Source of the DNA: Bradyrhizobium sp. NP1
Lineage (GTDB): Bacteria; Pseudomonadota; Alphaproteobacteria; Rhizobiales; Xanthobacteraceae
Length of the DNA: 64,000 nt
Assembly: GCF_030378205.1 (NCBI RefSeq)
Contig: NZ_CP127385.1
Location: 2,272,001-2,336,000, forward strand
Reading direction: 5' to 3'
The translations under genes were made by a program, and so were the position numbers. Of this stretch, positions 1 through 8,688 are shown one piece after another. Below the pieces are notes generated by a model. That model worked only from the letters and a program-made list of their open reading frames with translations, was not told where the DNA came from and did no database searches. How positions within the stretch are numbered: position 1 is the stretch's first letter; each line of letters starts with the position of its first letter.

Positions 1-701
1 ATATCGATACCGCCGAGATGTATGCCAATGAGGAGCCGATCGGCGCCGCGATCGCCGCGTCCGGCCTCGCGCGGAGGGAGCTGCATGTCACCACGAAAGT
101 CTGGCACGAGAATCTCGCGCCCGACGCGATCCGCCGTGCCTTCGATGCCAGCCTCGACAAGCTGAAGCTCGATCATGTCGATCTCTATCTCGTGCATTGG
201 CCGTCGAAGGGCATGAACCTGCCCGCGATCTTCGAGACGCTCATGAAGCTAAGGGAGCAGGGGCGCACCCGCGCCATCGGCGTTGCCAATTTCACCACCG
301 CGCTGCTCAAGACCGTGGTCGAGGAGATCAGGGCGCCGATCGCGTGCAACCAGGTCGAGTATCACGTCATGCTCGACCAGACCAAACTGCGCCACTATCT
401 CACCGCCCATGCGATTCCGCTGGTCGCGTATTGTCCGCTGGCGCAGGGCCGCGTCGCCTCCGACGAGACGTTGATTGCGATCGGCAAAAAGCACAATGCG
501 AGCGCGGCGCAGGTCGCATTGAAATGGCTGCTCGACCAGGACGGCGTCGCCGCGATCCCGAAGGCCTCGCGCCGCGAGAGCCAGCAAGCCAATCTCGACG
601 CGCTGAAGGTCAAGCTCGACGACGATGACCGGAAGAAGATCGCCGGCCTCCCGAAGGACCGGCGCTGCGTCAATCCCGCCTTCGTGCCGGCGTGGGACTA
701 A
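1..701 (+). CDS. Aldo/keto reductase (5' end outside window)
   Basis: NADPH-dependent carbonyl reductase of the aldo/keto reductase fold. The reading frame is open from base 3 and reads I-D-T-A-E-M-Y before the first internal ATG at 18, so the true start lies upstream of the window. All four family active-site residues are visible: Asp and Tyr in DTAEMY, Lys in VTTKVW and His in YLVHWPS. The C-terminal NADPH-binding part (IPKASRRES) is intact. The substrate cannot be read from sequence; 2,5-diketo-gluconate reductase-like enzymes are the nearest type. A strong hairpin follows the stop. Confidence 0.93.
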   Translation, partial: IDTAEMYANEEPIGAAIAASGLARRELHVTTKVWHENLAPDAIRRAFDASLDKLKLDHVDLYLVHWPSKGMNLPAIFETLMKLREQGRTRAIGVANFTTALLKTVVEEIRAPIACNQVEYHVMLDQTKLRHYLTAHAIPLVAYCPLAQGRVASDETLIAIGKKHNASAAQVALKWLLDQDGVAAIPKASRRESQQANLDALKVKLDDDDRKKIAGLPKDRRCVNPAFVPAWD

Positions 702-770
702 ATGGAGCGTGATACGGCCAGCGTGTCATCGCGAGGAGCGACCTAGCACCAAAGAAGACCTGGCACCAAA

Positions 771-798
771 GAAAATGGCTCCGCGAGGAGCCATTTTC
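771..798. terminator. Bidirectional hairpin terminator
   Basis: A perfect 12-bp stem (771-782 with 787-798) closes on a 4-base GCGA loop. The outer base pairs are A-T rich, so either strand ends the stem in a short T run. It sits between the aldo/keto reductase (+) and the small secreted protein (-), which converge here. Just upstream (about 716-735) is a fragment resembling one end of the GTCAT palindromic repeats found elsewhere in the window. Confidence 0.7.
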
Positions 799-825
799 CC
801 GTTGTGTCGGCCTTGGTAGTCGATC

Positions 826-1038
826 TTAGTACCGATGCTCCCTGATCACAACCCGATCGCCACGATGCCGCCAGCCTTCATGCCAGCCGTGGTCGCGGTG
901 GACGCGCATTTCGGCACGCGAGCGATCCCAGTCGTGGTGATGACCGCGCTTGATGACGACGGTCTCGGCGCTCGCCATCGACGGCACCGCAACCGCAATC
1001 GCGCCGAGCGCGGCAACGATGTAGCCAAACTTCCTCAT
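826..1038 (-). CDS. Small secreted His/Arg-rich protein
   Basis: Seventy-residue protein with a clear Sec signal peptide: MRKF, a hydrophobic stretch, and a likely cut after ASA at about residue 24. The short mature part is rich in His, Arg and Asp (RGHHHDWDRSR and HRDHGWHEGWRH), which suggests metal or polyanion binding in the periplasm, but this is only inference. The start is well supported by an AGGAGGAG ribosome site a few bases upstream of the ATG. No named family is recognised. Similar short His-rich exported proteins are common in rhizobia. Confidence 0.75.
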   Translation of the reverse strand: MRKFGYIVAALGAIAVAVPSMASAETVVIKRGHHHDWDRSRAEMRVHRDHGWHEGWRHRGDRVVIREHRY

Positions 1039-1204
1039 GATGTTCTCCTCCTCATGCGGAGATTAAACTTCACATCGCAAGGAACGTTCCGCGGGAACTT
1101 CAGGAGAATTCTGAACGGATATTCAGCTACGAGCCCTGAAGGCAAAACGCCCGGGGCAGTGCAGAAACTGACGACGGAGTAGACGCGGCTCCGACAGATC
1201 GAGC

Positions 1205-1843
1205 TCAGTCTGCCGCAGCAAAATGCGCCATCTGGTCTGCGTGCGCCTTCACGAAGCACGGGCGGGCCGTGGCGCGCGCGACATAGTCACGACAGGCGGG
1301 ATGGTGCGCCAGCCCGTCGAAACGATCGACCAGCCGCAGCACATCGGCCATGAGTATGTCGGCGACGGAGAACGACCCGGCCAGCCATTCGCGTCCTGCC
1401 AGGACCGGCTCCATGTGCCCGAGCCGCGCCTTGAGGAAGTCGTCCAGGCGCTTCCATGCCGGCGTATCACCGGTGTCGCCGGAGAACACCAATATGGACC
1501 AGGGCAGGCTCGCCATCTCGACTGAGTTGAGCGCCGCGAACAGCCATTCCAACGCCTTGCTGCGACCGCGCGGATCGGCCGGCATCAGCGCGTCGCTGCG
1601 CTCGCCCAGATGAAGCAGGATCGCGCCGCTCTCGAAGATCGAGATGTCTCCATCGGTCAACCACGGCACCTGCCCGAAGGGCTGGTGCGCGAAGTGCTCG
1701 GCATCCCGTGCGCGAAATGGCACGCCCTTGACGCGATAGGGCAATCCGGCCTCTTCCAATGCCCAACGCACACGCAGGTCGCGCACATAACCCCGCGGCG
1801 TCTTAGGAACCCAATCGAAAGTGTGCAGAGTCAGGTCGCCCAT
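1205..1843 (-). CDS. Glutathione S-transferase family protein
   Basis: Cytosolic glutathione S-transferase of 212 residues. It has an N-terminal thioredoxin-like domain (about 1-80, with PRGYVRDLRVRWALEEAGLPY and the cis-Pro segment FGQVPWLTDGDISIFESGAIL) and a C-terminal helical domain (about 90-205, with WLAGSFSVADILMADVLRLVDRF). The start at 1843 (MGDLTLHTF) is preferred over the longer frame because GGAGAGG lies just upstream and GST domains begin at this point. The role is probably detoxification or thiol transfer; the substrate is unknown. Confidence 0.9.
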   Translation of the reverse strand: MGDLTLHTFDWVPKTPRGYVRDLRVRWALEEAGLPYRVKGVPFRARDAEHFAHQPFGQVPWLTDGDISIFESGAILLHLGERSDALMPADPRGRSKALEWLFAALNSVEMASLPWSILVFSGDTGDTPAWKRLDDFLKARLGHMEPVLAGREWLAGSFSVADILMADVLRLVDRFDGLAHHPACRDYVARATARPCFVKAHADQMAHFAAAD

Positions 1844-2095
1844 TCGGCCTCTCCATTTCCTGGTCCAATGCAAAGGACGGACGAACCGCTCGCGCGCCGA
1901 CATCACCGACAATTTTTTTCGTCACCGCAGCAAGAGGGCTGAGTGACCGACACTGGTCGCGAACCGAGCGGCAGCTTCCCAGCGCGTCAGATTCGGTGCC
2001 CAGGATCTCGGCTGACGCCCGCTCGCGTTTTCTCAACGCCTGCCCGATGACGCCGCCGCCGGCGTGAGCCGTTCAGATGCACGGTAGCAGCGGCT

Positions 2096-3370
2096 CTATT
2101 CGACGATCGCCTGATAGACCAGCGCGTTGATCTTCTGACGATAGTGCCAGCGGATCGGGCCGGGTGCCGCGGAGAGATAGACCACCGCGAGCTCCTCCTT
2201 CGGATCGACCCACCAGTCGGTGCCGCTCGCGCCGGGCCAGGAGAACTGCCCCACCGATCCCATCATGCGGACGATGCCGGGCGTGGCGCGCACGGCGAGC
2301 CCGAGGCCAAAGCCGTAATCGGCGCGGGTCGGGTCCGCGTTGCCGACGAGATTCTTGATGTTCGGCCCAAGCTGGTCGGAGAGCATGTAGTCGACCGTCT
2401 TGCGGCCGAGCAGCCGCGCTTCGCCGGCGCGGCCGCCATTCATCAGCATCAACGCAAAGCGCAAATAGTCCGAGGCGGTGGACGCGGCGCAGCCGCCGCC
2501 GCATTCGAATTTCAACGGCTCGGTCAGCTCGGGACTGCGCGCCTGCGGCTTGCCGCTGTCGGGATCGGTCGGCAGCGGCTTGGCGTAGCGCGCGGCCTTG
2601 TCGGCGGGAATCGAGAATCCGGTATCGGTCATGCCGAGCGGGGCGAACAGATTGGCTTGCAGATATTTGCCGAGCGACTGCCCGCTGATCTTCTCGATGG
2701 TCAGGCCAAGCACGTCGAGGCCAAAGCCGTAGTCCCAGACGGTGGCGGGCTGATAGAGCAGCGGCAGCGAGGCGAGCTTGTCCATGAAGGCAGGCCCGTC
2801 ATACTCGCGCGCCGCGTCGCCGCTGCCGGCCGGATACATCTTGTGCACCAGCGTGTTGCCGCGTCCGCCATAGACCAGGCCGGAGGTGTGGCGCATCAGG
2901 TCCTGGATCGTGACCGGCCGGTTGGCCGGCACCGTGTCCGGCGTCGGCTCGCCATTGGCGTCGCGCGCGGCGACGCGCATCTGGGCGAATTTCGGAAAAT
3001 ATTTGGCGAGCGGATCATCGATCAGGAGCTTGCCCTGCTCGTACAGCATCAGGGCGCCGACCGTCGTCATCGGCTTGGTCATGGACGCGATGTTGAAGAT
3101 GGTGTCGGTGGTCATGGCCACATTGGCCGCCTTGTCGCGCCAGCCATAGGCCTCGAACATCACGAGCTTGCCGCGGCGGGCGATCGCGATCACCGCGCCG
3201 GGAATCCGGCCGGCGTCGATGTCCGCCTTGAGGACGTTGCCGATGCGCGCCAGCCGCTCGCTGGAGAAGCCGGCGTCTTCCGGCTTGGCGCGGGGCAGCG
3301 GATCGGCGGCAAGGGCCGCGGTGGCGGCGAGCAGGCCAAGCGTGGCCGCGGCGATGCGGATCGATATCAT
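2096..3370 (-). CDS. Serine hydrolase, class C beta-lactamase/esterase family
   Basis: Exported serine hydrolase of 424 residues. A signal peptide covers about 1-22 (ending ALAA). The catalytic S-x-x-K motif is SMTK at residues 96-99. YGF at 214-216 takes the place of the family Y-x-N motif. The beta-lactamase-fold domain (PF00144) fills the chain. Members cleave esters or D-amino-acid amides, and true beta-lactam resistance is unlikely to be the main role. The gene is divergent from the amidohydrolase that starts at 3556, with about 185 bp between them. Confidence 0.9.
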   Translation of the reverse strand: MISIRIAAATLGLLAATAALAADPLPRAKPEDAGFSSERLARIGNVLKADIDAGRIPGAVIAIARRGKLVMFEAYGWRDKAANVAMTTDTIFNIASMTKPMTTVGALMLYEQGKLLIDDPLAKYFPKFAQMRVAARDANGEPTPDTVPANRPVTIQDLMRHTSGLVYGGRGNTLVHKMYPAGSGDAAREYDGPAFMDKLASLPLLYQPATVWDYGFGLDVLGLTIEKISGQSLGKYLQANLFAPLGMTDTGFSIPADKAARYAKPLPTDPDSGKPQARSPELTEPLKFECGGGCAASTASDYLRFALMLMNGGRAGEARLLGRKTVDYMLSDQLGPNIKNLVGNADPTRADYGFGLGLAVRATPGIVRMMGSVGQFSWPGASGTDWWVDPKEELAVVYLSAAPGPIRWHYRQKINALVYQAIVE

Positions 3371-3555
3371 GAGCGTCTCCCGTCGGGCTTCCTGGTCCCT
3401 GTCGATGTCGAGCCTATGGCAACGTGGTGCGCGGGGCCAGCGTCGCGCTTATTCATTTTTGTGCAGGCGGCATTGCAGCGGCGCAGCGCTCGCTTGCGCG
3501 GAATGCAGCGGGAGCGCATCATCGCCGGATAAAAATCATGAAGGGGAGGGGCGCC

Positions 3556-4836
3556 ATGTCCGGCTTGTCGCGCCGCAATTTTCTCGCGCTTTCTGGCTCG
3601 GCCGCAGCATCGGCGCTGACGACGGGCGCGCAGGCCGCGATGGGTCCGAACGACAAGTTCGACCTTGTGATCAAGGGCGGCGAGGTCATCGATCCCAGCC
3701 AGTCGCTGCGGGGAAAACGCGATGTCGGCATCCGCTGGGGCGTGGTCGAGTCGCTCGACCAGAGCATCCCCGCCGAACGTGCGCTGAAGACCATCGACGC
3801 CTCGGGCAAGCTCGTGATGCCGGGCCTGGTCGACCTGCACTGCCACGTCTACCCTTACGGCTCGGCGATCGGCATTCCCGCCGATGAGCTGGTGCAATTC
3901 CAGGGCACGACCACGGTGGTCTCGGCGGGGGACGCCGGCGTCAACAACCTCGCGGCACTGCGCCGCTACATCGTGGCGCAGTCGCGGGCGCGGATGTACG
4001 CTTTCGTCCACATCGCCAACAATGGCCTGTCGGCGTTTCCGGTCGCCGAGCTCTACAACATCGACAACGCGCAGGTGGAAGCCTGCGCGATGGCGCTCGC
4101 CGAGAATCCGGATTTCCTTGTCGGCGTCAAGGTGAGGATGTCGGAGAACGTCATCTTCAAGCACGGCATCGAGCCCTTGAAGCGCGGCATCCAGGCCTGC
4201 GAGATGTGCGGTTGGCCGGCGCGGATGATGGTGCATATCGGCGGCGTCGAGACCTCGGGGCTGATGTCCGACATCCTCGATATCCTTCGGCCGGGGGACG
4301 TGCTCACCCACGCCTATTCCGGCGCGCCCAACATGACCGGCGCCTTCACCAACATCGTGCAGGACGGCAAGCTCTTGCCGGCCGCGCTCGCCGCCAAGCA
4401 GCGCGGGGTGATCTTCGACGTCGGCCATGGCGGCGGCAGCTTTGATTTCACCGTCGCCGAGGTCGCGATCCCCGCCGGGTGCACGCCCGACACGATCTCC
4501 TCCGACATCCACGTGTTCTCCGGCAACACGCCCGGCGTGCCGTTCCTGCCCAACGTCATGAGCAAGTTCATGGCGATGGGCTTTTCGTTGGAGCAGGTGG
4601 TGGCGATGACGACGATCGCACCGGCAAAAATCATCAACCGCGCGCCAAAGATCGGCACGCTGCAGCTGGGGGCGCCCGGCGACGTCGCGATCATGGAGCT
4701 TGTGGAAGGCCCCGTGACCTTCGTCGACACCCGCAACAACAAGCGCGCCGGCAAGGCCTATCTGAAGCCGGTGCAGACCGTGATCAACGGCGTGCCGTTC
4801 GGCCGGCCCTACCAGGCCCCGTTCGCGGTGCGGTAA
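3556..4836 (+). CDS. Tat-exported amidohydrolase/deacetylase
   Basis: Metal-dependent amidohydrolase of 426 residues. The N-terminus MSGLSRRNFLALSGSAAAS is a twin-arginine signal, so the enzyme is exported folded. The metal-binding H-x-H is in GLVDLHCHVYPYG; VGVKV may carry the carboxylated Lys, followed by His residues in MMVHIGG and VLTHAYSG and the Asp of SSDIH. The C-terminus has the small beta domain typical of dihydroorotase/deacetylase relatives. ATG at 3556 is chosen because AAGGGGAGGG sits 5 bases before it and the Tat motif follows at once. The substrate is unknown. Confidence 0.9.
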   Translation: MSGLSRRNFLALSGSAAASALTTGAQAAMGPNDKFDLVIKGGEVIDPSQSLRGKRDVGIRWGVVESLDQSIPAERALKTIDASGKLVMPGLVDLHCHVYPYGSAIGIPADELVQFQGTTTVVSAGDAGVNNLAALRRYIVAQSRARMYAFVHIANNGLSAFPVAELYNIDNAQVEACAMALAENPDFLVGVKVRMSENVIFKHGIEPLKRGIQACEMCGWPARMMVHIGGVETSGLMSDILDILRPGDVLTHAYSGAPNMTGAFTNIVQDGKLLPAALAAKQRGVIFDVGHGGGSFDFTVAEVAIPAGCTPDTISSDIHVFSGNTPGVPFLPNVMSKFMAMGFSLEQVVAMTTIAPAKIINRAPKIGTLQLGAPGDVAIMELVEGPVTFVDTRNNKRAGKAYLKPVQTVINGVPFGRPYQAPFAVR

Positions 4837-4867
4837 CGTCCGCAGCCGGCGGTCCTCCGCATGGTTT

Positions 4868-4955
4868 GTCATGGCCGGGCTTGTCCCGGCCATCCGGGTC
4901 TTTCTTGCCAAGGCCGGACACGAACGTCGATGCCCGGCACAGGGCCGGGCATGAC
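4868..4955. repeat. GTCAT...ATGAC palindromic element (copy D)
   Basis: An 88-bp element bounded by GTCAT and ATGAC, with a GC hairpin at each end (GGCCGGG/CCCGGCC on the left, GCCCGGC/GCCGGGC on the right). It lies between the convergent amidohydrolase and cyclase genes and may act as a terminator. It shares architecture with the copies at 11912, 13367, 23884 and 24833. Confidence 0.75.
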
Positions 4956-5000
4956 GAACTCGGCAAATGCCGCATCCCGCCACGCAAGAGGTGAACTGCA

Positions 5001-8000
5001 TCAGGCCAGCTCTTCGAGCAGCGCCTTGGCGTCCCGCAGGACTGGCGTGTCGAAGCCTTCGGTGAACCAGCCATACCCCCGCGCGAGGAGGTCGCGAGCG
5101 TCCGGGCACTTGCCTTGGTCGCGCCACAGGCGGGCGAGGCTGGTCGCAGCGCGCAGCCCAAACGTCTTCGCGTTCTGGCGCTCCGCCACAGCGAGCGCTC
5201 GATGATAATTCTGCTCCGCAGCGGCTTGGTCGCCTCGCACATTCATCATATCGCCTCGAAGTCGATGCAGCTCGACCTCACTGGACCGCTCGTGGGTCGT
5301 CTCGATGAGCTGCGCAGCCTCGACGAGGCAATTCTGCCCCTCCTGCAGATGCCCGACCTTGGTGTGAGCCTCCGCGAGAAAGCAGAGCGCGCGCGGCGTG
5401 TGCACGACGGCTCCGGCACCACGAAGCACCGAGAGCCCCCTCGCGAGCATCGCGAGGCCATCTTGCGCCTGTCCAAGCGCTGTCAATGACCGACCATGCT
5501 GAAGGAGTCCGACGCCCAACCAGAGCGGAAAACCGTGCTCGTTCGAGAGAGCCACCAGCTCCTCCGCGTGCCGCCGTGCGTCATGCGGCAAGCCGGCGGC
5601 CGCCTCCACCGCACACACCTTGCTCAACACAAAGGCCACCGTAAACGGATGGTCGAGCCCGCGGGCTTCCGACAACGCCTCGTCCACCCGCGCGCGTCCC
5701 TGATCGATGTGGCCCAGAAGCGCCGATGTCAACGCCAAGTGACCCAGGCTCGCTGCGTACGGATCGGCCACCGCTATGGCAGCGCAAATCGCGCGAGCGG
5801 CCGGATCTCTCAGGCCATCACACAGCTCGAGAAGGGCGCGCGCTGTGACAAACTCCCCGCGAAAGTAGCAACTGGCGCCGTGGACATAGTGACCCAGCAG
5901 CAGAGCGACCTGATCTTTTCTAGTCTCGCCAAATTTCTCCATCTGCTCGGCAAGCGACACCGCCAGCTCGTGCTCGGACCGAACCATATGGAAACCCCAT
6001 TGGGAATAGAGCAGCGGAACGAGACGATCCGGCCGATCGAACCGCTCAGCGAGCGCTCGCGCCCTGACGAGGGTATCGCCCACCACCGGCGCCGAATACC
6101 CTCGAGCTGCCATCAGCGCCCGCCCGAGGGCAATTTGCAGGTCGAGTTCGTGCTGCATGGGCCGGGACTCCTCAGGCATGTTCGCCAGCAATTCCAGACC
6201 CTTCTGCAGCTGCGCCACCGCTTCCGTCATCGCCGACCGCGCGACGGCCTGCTGCCCGGCCCTGAGCCGGTAGCCGACCGCCTTCTCGTTGAAACCGGCC
6301 TCGGCACAATGGTGGGCCATGAGTTGCGGCTGAGCGGCCACGATTTCAGGGAACTGGCTCTGCATCACCGTTGCAATGCGGGCATGGATCTGCTGGCGTC
6401 GACCGCGCAGCATTGTGCTATAGGCTGCGTCCTGCACCAGCGCGTGCTTGAAGGTGTACTCTGCATCGGGTGGGGCGCCCCGCTGGAAGACCAATTCGGC
6501 GCGTACGAGCTGCGCCAAGGCCCCGTCCACCTGTTGCTGCGGCATGGCCGCGACCGCGCTGATCAGCTCATGCGAGAACGACCGCCCGAGAGCCGCTCCG
6601 ATCTGCGCCGTCTCGCGCACGGGTGCCAAGCGATCGAGCCGTGCCAGGAGCGAGGCTTGGAGCGAGGTAGGGATGGCAAGCCGAGGCACGGGCTCCCTCG
6701 CATCAAAGTGGTCGCCAGCGTCGGTCAGCATGCCGCTCTCGATGACCGTCTTGGTCAATTCCTCGATGAATAGCGGTATGCCGTCGGTCCGATCGATGAT
6801 CTGTACGGCGATCTCCTGGGGCAACGCCTTGCCGCCGGTCACCCGCATGATCATCTCGGCGCGCTGTCCACGTGGCAGACGACTGAGGCTGATCGATGTC
6901 ACGTGCGAGCGCCCGATCCAGGCCGGCGCGAACTCTGGCCGGAAAGTGATGATCAGCAAGACCCGGAGGGTGGCAACCCGGTCGACGATGAGGTCCAGCA
7001 GGTCGAGCGAAGTGGGGTCGATCCAGTGCACATCTTCGAACATCATCAGCACGGGCCGGCGCGCCGACAGTCCCTCGAGCTGGGCCAGGAGGGCCCGAAG
7101 CGTCTTCTCCTTGCGCTTCTGCGGGGTGAGGCTGAGCGGTGGATAGCGATTGCCGATCGGTACGGACAGCAGGTCCGCGATCAGAGGGACGGCCTCGCTG
7201 AGGTCAGCGTTTGCCTCCGCGAGCAACGCCTCGAGCTTGTCCAACCGTTGCTGGTCCGTATCGTCACGCCGGAATCCCGCTGCTCGCTCGAGCTGTGAGA
7301 TGGTCGGGAAAAGCGCGCTGTCCTGGTGATGCGGCGAGCAGAAACGGCGCAAGGTGATGTGCGGATCATCGCTCAGCCGCTCCAGCGCGGTCTCGGCGAG
7401 GCGTGATTTGCCGATGCCGGGCTCACCCGATATCAGCACGACCGAGCCATCGCCGAGTTTTATCTGCTGCCAGCGGCGCATCAGCAGCTCGATCTCCTCA
7501 TCGCGGCCGAGCAGTGGCGTTCTGGCCACGCGCAAGGCCTCGAAGCGGCTATCGACCGCGCTCGCACCGATGACCCGCCAAACCGGCACCAGGTCGCTGA
7601 AGCCTGTGATGGACACGCTCCCGAGAGCGAGATACTCGAAGAGGCCACCGATGAGGCGGCGGGTGCCGCCGTCGATGACCACCGTATCCGGCTCGGCCAG
7701 CGCCTGAAGCCGCGAGGCCAGATTGGGGGTCTCGCCGACCACCTCATGTTCCTGCGACGCGCCATCCCCGATGAGATCACCGACGATCACCAAACCGGTG
7801 GCAATGCCAACTCGCACTCGCAATCGTGCCTCCGGGCCGGCATTAAGTCCGGCCACGGCCGCGACCAATGCCAGCCCGGCGCATACCGCGCGCTCAGCAT
7901 CGTCTTCATCCGCCCGCGGATAGCCGAAATATGCGAGCACGCCGTCGCCCATGTATCTGGCAACGAACCCGCCAGATTCCTCGATTTGCTCGGCACAGCA

Positions 8001-8327
8001 GCGGTGGTACGCGCCAATGATTTCCCGCAAGTCCTCAGGGTCGAGCCTTGTCGAGAGCGCTGTCGAGCCAACAAGATCAGCGAACATCACCGTGAGGTGA
8101 CGTCTCTCGGCCGCGGTCCGAGGAGCAGGCGCGGGTCTCGGTCCGGCCTCATCGAGCTCCATAATCGCGCGCAATATCTTCCTGCGATGGCCGAGCGAGA
8201 CACCGATTTTTTCGAGGTCTTGGTCGGTCAGATCGCGCAGAACGCTTGGATCAATATCGTTCTCGGCAAAGCGCTGCGCGTATTGTCCTAGGCCAAGTGT
8301 GTTGAGCCAGTCCGCAATCTGCTGCAT
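5001..8327 (-). CDS. SAM - class III cyclase - AAA ATPase - TPR signalling protein
   Basis: Very large (1108 aa) cytoplasmic multidomain protein. Residues about 1-60 are a SAM domain (LADWL-type start, LGLGQYAQRFAENDID). About 76-250 is a class III nucleotidyl cyclase with metal Asp residues in MFADLVGST (Asp84) and MGDG (Asp128). About 270-600 is an AAA/STAND ATPase with the Walker A GEPGIGKS at 301-308 and a Walker B-like LMMFEDVHW. The rest is TPR-like helical repeats. It probably couples a protein-sensed signal to cAMP/cGMP. The start at 8327 (MQQIADWL) is where the SAM domain begins; the frame stays open to 8408. Related proteins are numerous in bradyrhizobia. Confidence 0.92.
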   Translation of the reverse strand: MQQIADWLNTLGLGQYAQRFAENDIDPSVLRDLTDQDLEKIGVSLGHRRKILRAIMELDEAGPRPAPAPRTAAERRHLTVMFADLVGSTALSTRLDPEDLREIIGAYHRCCAEQIEESGGFVARYMGDGVLAYFGYPRADEDDAERAVCAGLALVAAVAGLNAGPEARLRVRVGIATGLVIVGDLIGDGASQEHEVVGETPNLASRLQALAEPDTVVIDGGTRRLIGGLFEYLALGSVSITGFSDLVPVWRVIGASAVDSRFEALRVARTPLLGRDEEIELLMRRWQQIKLGDGSVVLISGEPGIGKSRLAETALERLSDDPHITLRRFCSPHHQDSALFPTISQLERAAGFRRDDTDQQRLDKLEALLAEANADLSEAVPLIADLLSVPIGNRYPPLSLTPQKRKEKTLRALLAQLEGLSARRPVLMMFEDVHWIDPTSLDLLDLIVDRVATLRVLLIITFRPEFAPAWIGRSHVTSISLSRLPRGQRAEMIMRVTGGKALPQEIAVQIIDRTDGIPLFIEELTKTVIESGMLTDAGDHFDAREPVPRLAIPTSLQASLLARLDRLAPVRETAQIGAALGRSFSHELISAVAAMPQQQVDGALAQLVRAELVFQRGAPPDAEYTFKHALVQDAAYSTMLRGRRQQIHARIATVMQSQFPEIVAAQPQLMAHHCAEAGFNEKAVGYRLRAGQQAVARSAMTEAVAQLQKGLELLANMPEESRPMQHELDLQIALGRALMAARGYSAPVVGDTLVRARALAERFDRPDRLVPLLYSQWGFHMVRSEHELAVSLAEQMEKFGETRKDQVALLLGHYVHGASCYFRGEFVTARALLELCDGLRDPAARAICAAIAVADPYAASLGHLALTSALLGHIDQGRARVDEALSEARGLDHPFTVAFVLSKVCAVEAAAGLPHDARRHAEELVALSNEHGFPLWLGVGLLQHGRSLTALGQAQDGLAMLARGLSVLRGAGAVVHTPRALCFLAEAHTKVGHLQEGQNCLVEAAQLIETTHERSSEVELHRLRGDMMNVRGDQAAAEQNYHRALAVAERQNAKTFGLRAATSLARLWRDQGKCPDARDLLARGYGWFTEGFDTPVLRDAKALLEELA

Positions 8328-8513
8328 GGCGGCCCCCACTGTCTCTGTGCGGCCTAAGCGAACCTTGGAGACGACGGAGACTATACCACTTTCTTTGGTG
8401 GATGGCACCTACGGGCGTTGGAACGTCTGTCGGCCGCTCGATACAGCCGGGTTGGACGTTTAACGCGCTTGATCCAAGCTGCTCTGATTTATGAGGACAC
8501 GGCCTAGTGTGGT

Positions 8514-8672
8514 GGTTCGGAAGTTCTCTTCATTTGTGCTGCGAGTTCGTCAAGAGAACTTCCGAACCAAAAACCAAACTAGAACCATAAATTTGCTAGT
8601 GTCCCTTTGAACCCGAAGTTCGCAAAAAAAGCCCGCCGCAAAATGATGCGAACTTCGGATTCGGGGCACTGG
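8514..8672 (+). repeat. Structured dispersed element, copy 1
   Basis: Non-coding element of 159 nt in the 361-bp gap between two minus-strand genes. Hairpin 1 is a perfect 17-bp stem (8514-8530 with 8552-8568) and its 21-nt loop contains GCGAGTTC. A 27-nt spacer carries ACCATAAATTTG. Hairpin 2 has a 10-bp stem (8596-8605 with 8663-8672, two G-T pairs), a TTT bulge (8606-8608), a 16-bp stem with one C-A mismatch (8609-8624 with 8647-8662) and a 22-nt loop. Copies 2 (26992) and 3 (45907, minus) have the same plan. The rest of the gap (8328-8513) shows nothing recognisable. Confidence 0.8.
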
Positions 8673-8688
8673 TCTCATCCAGCCTGTC

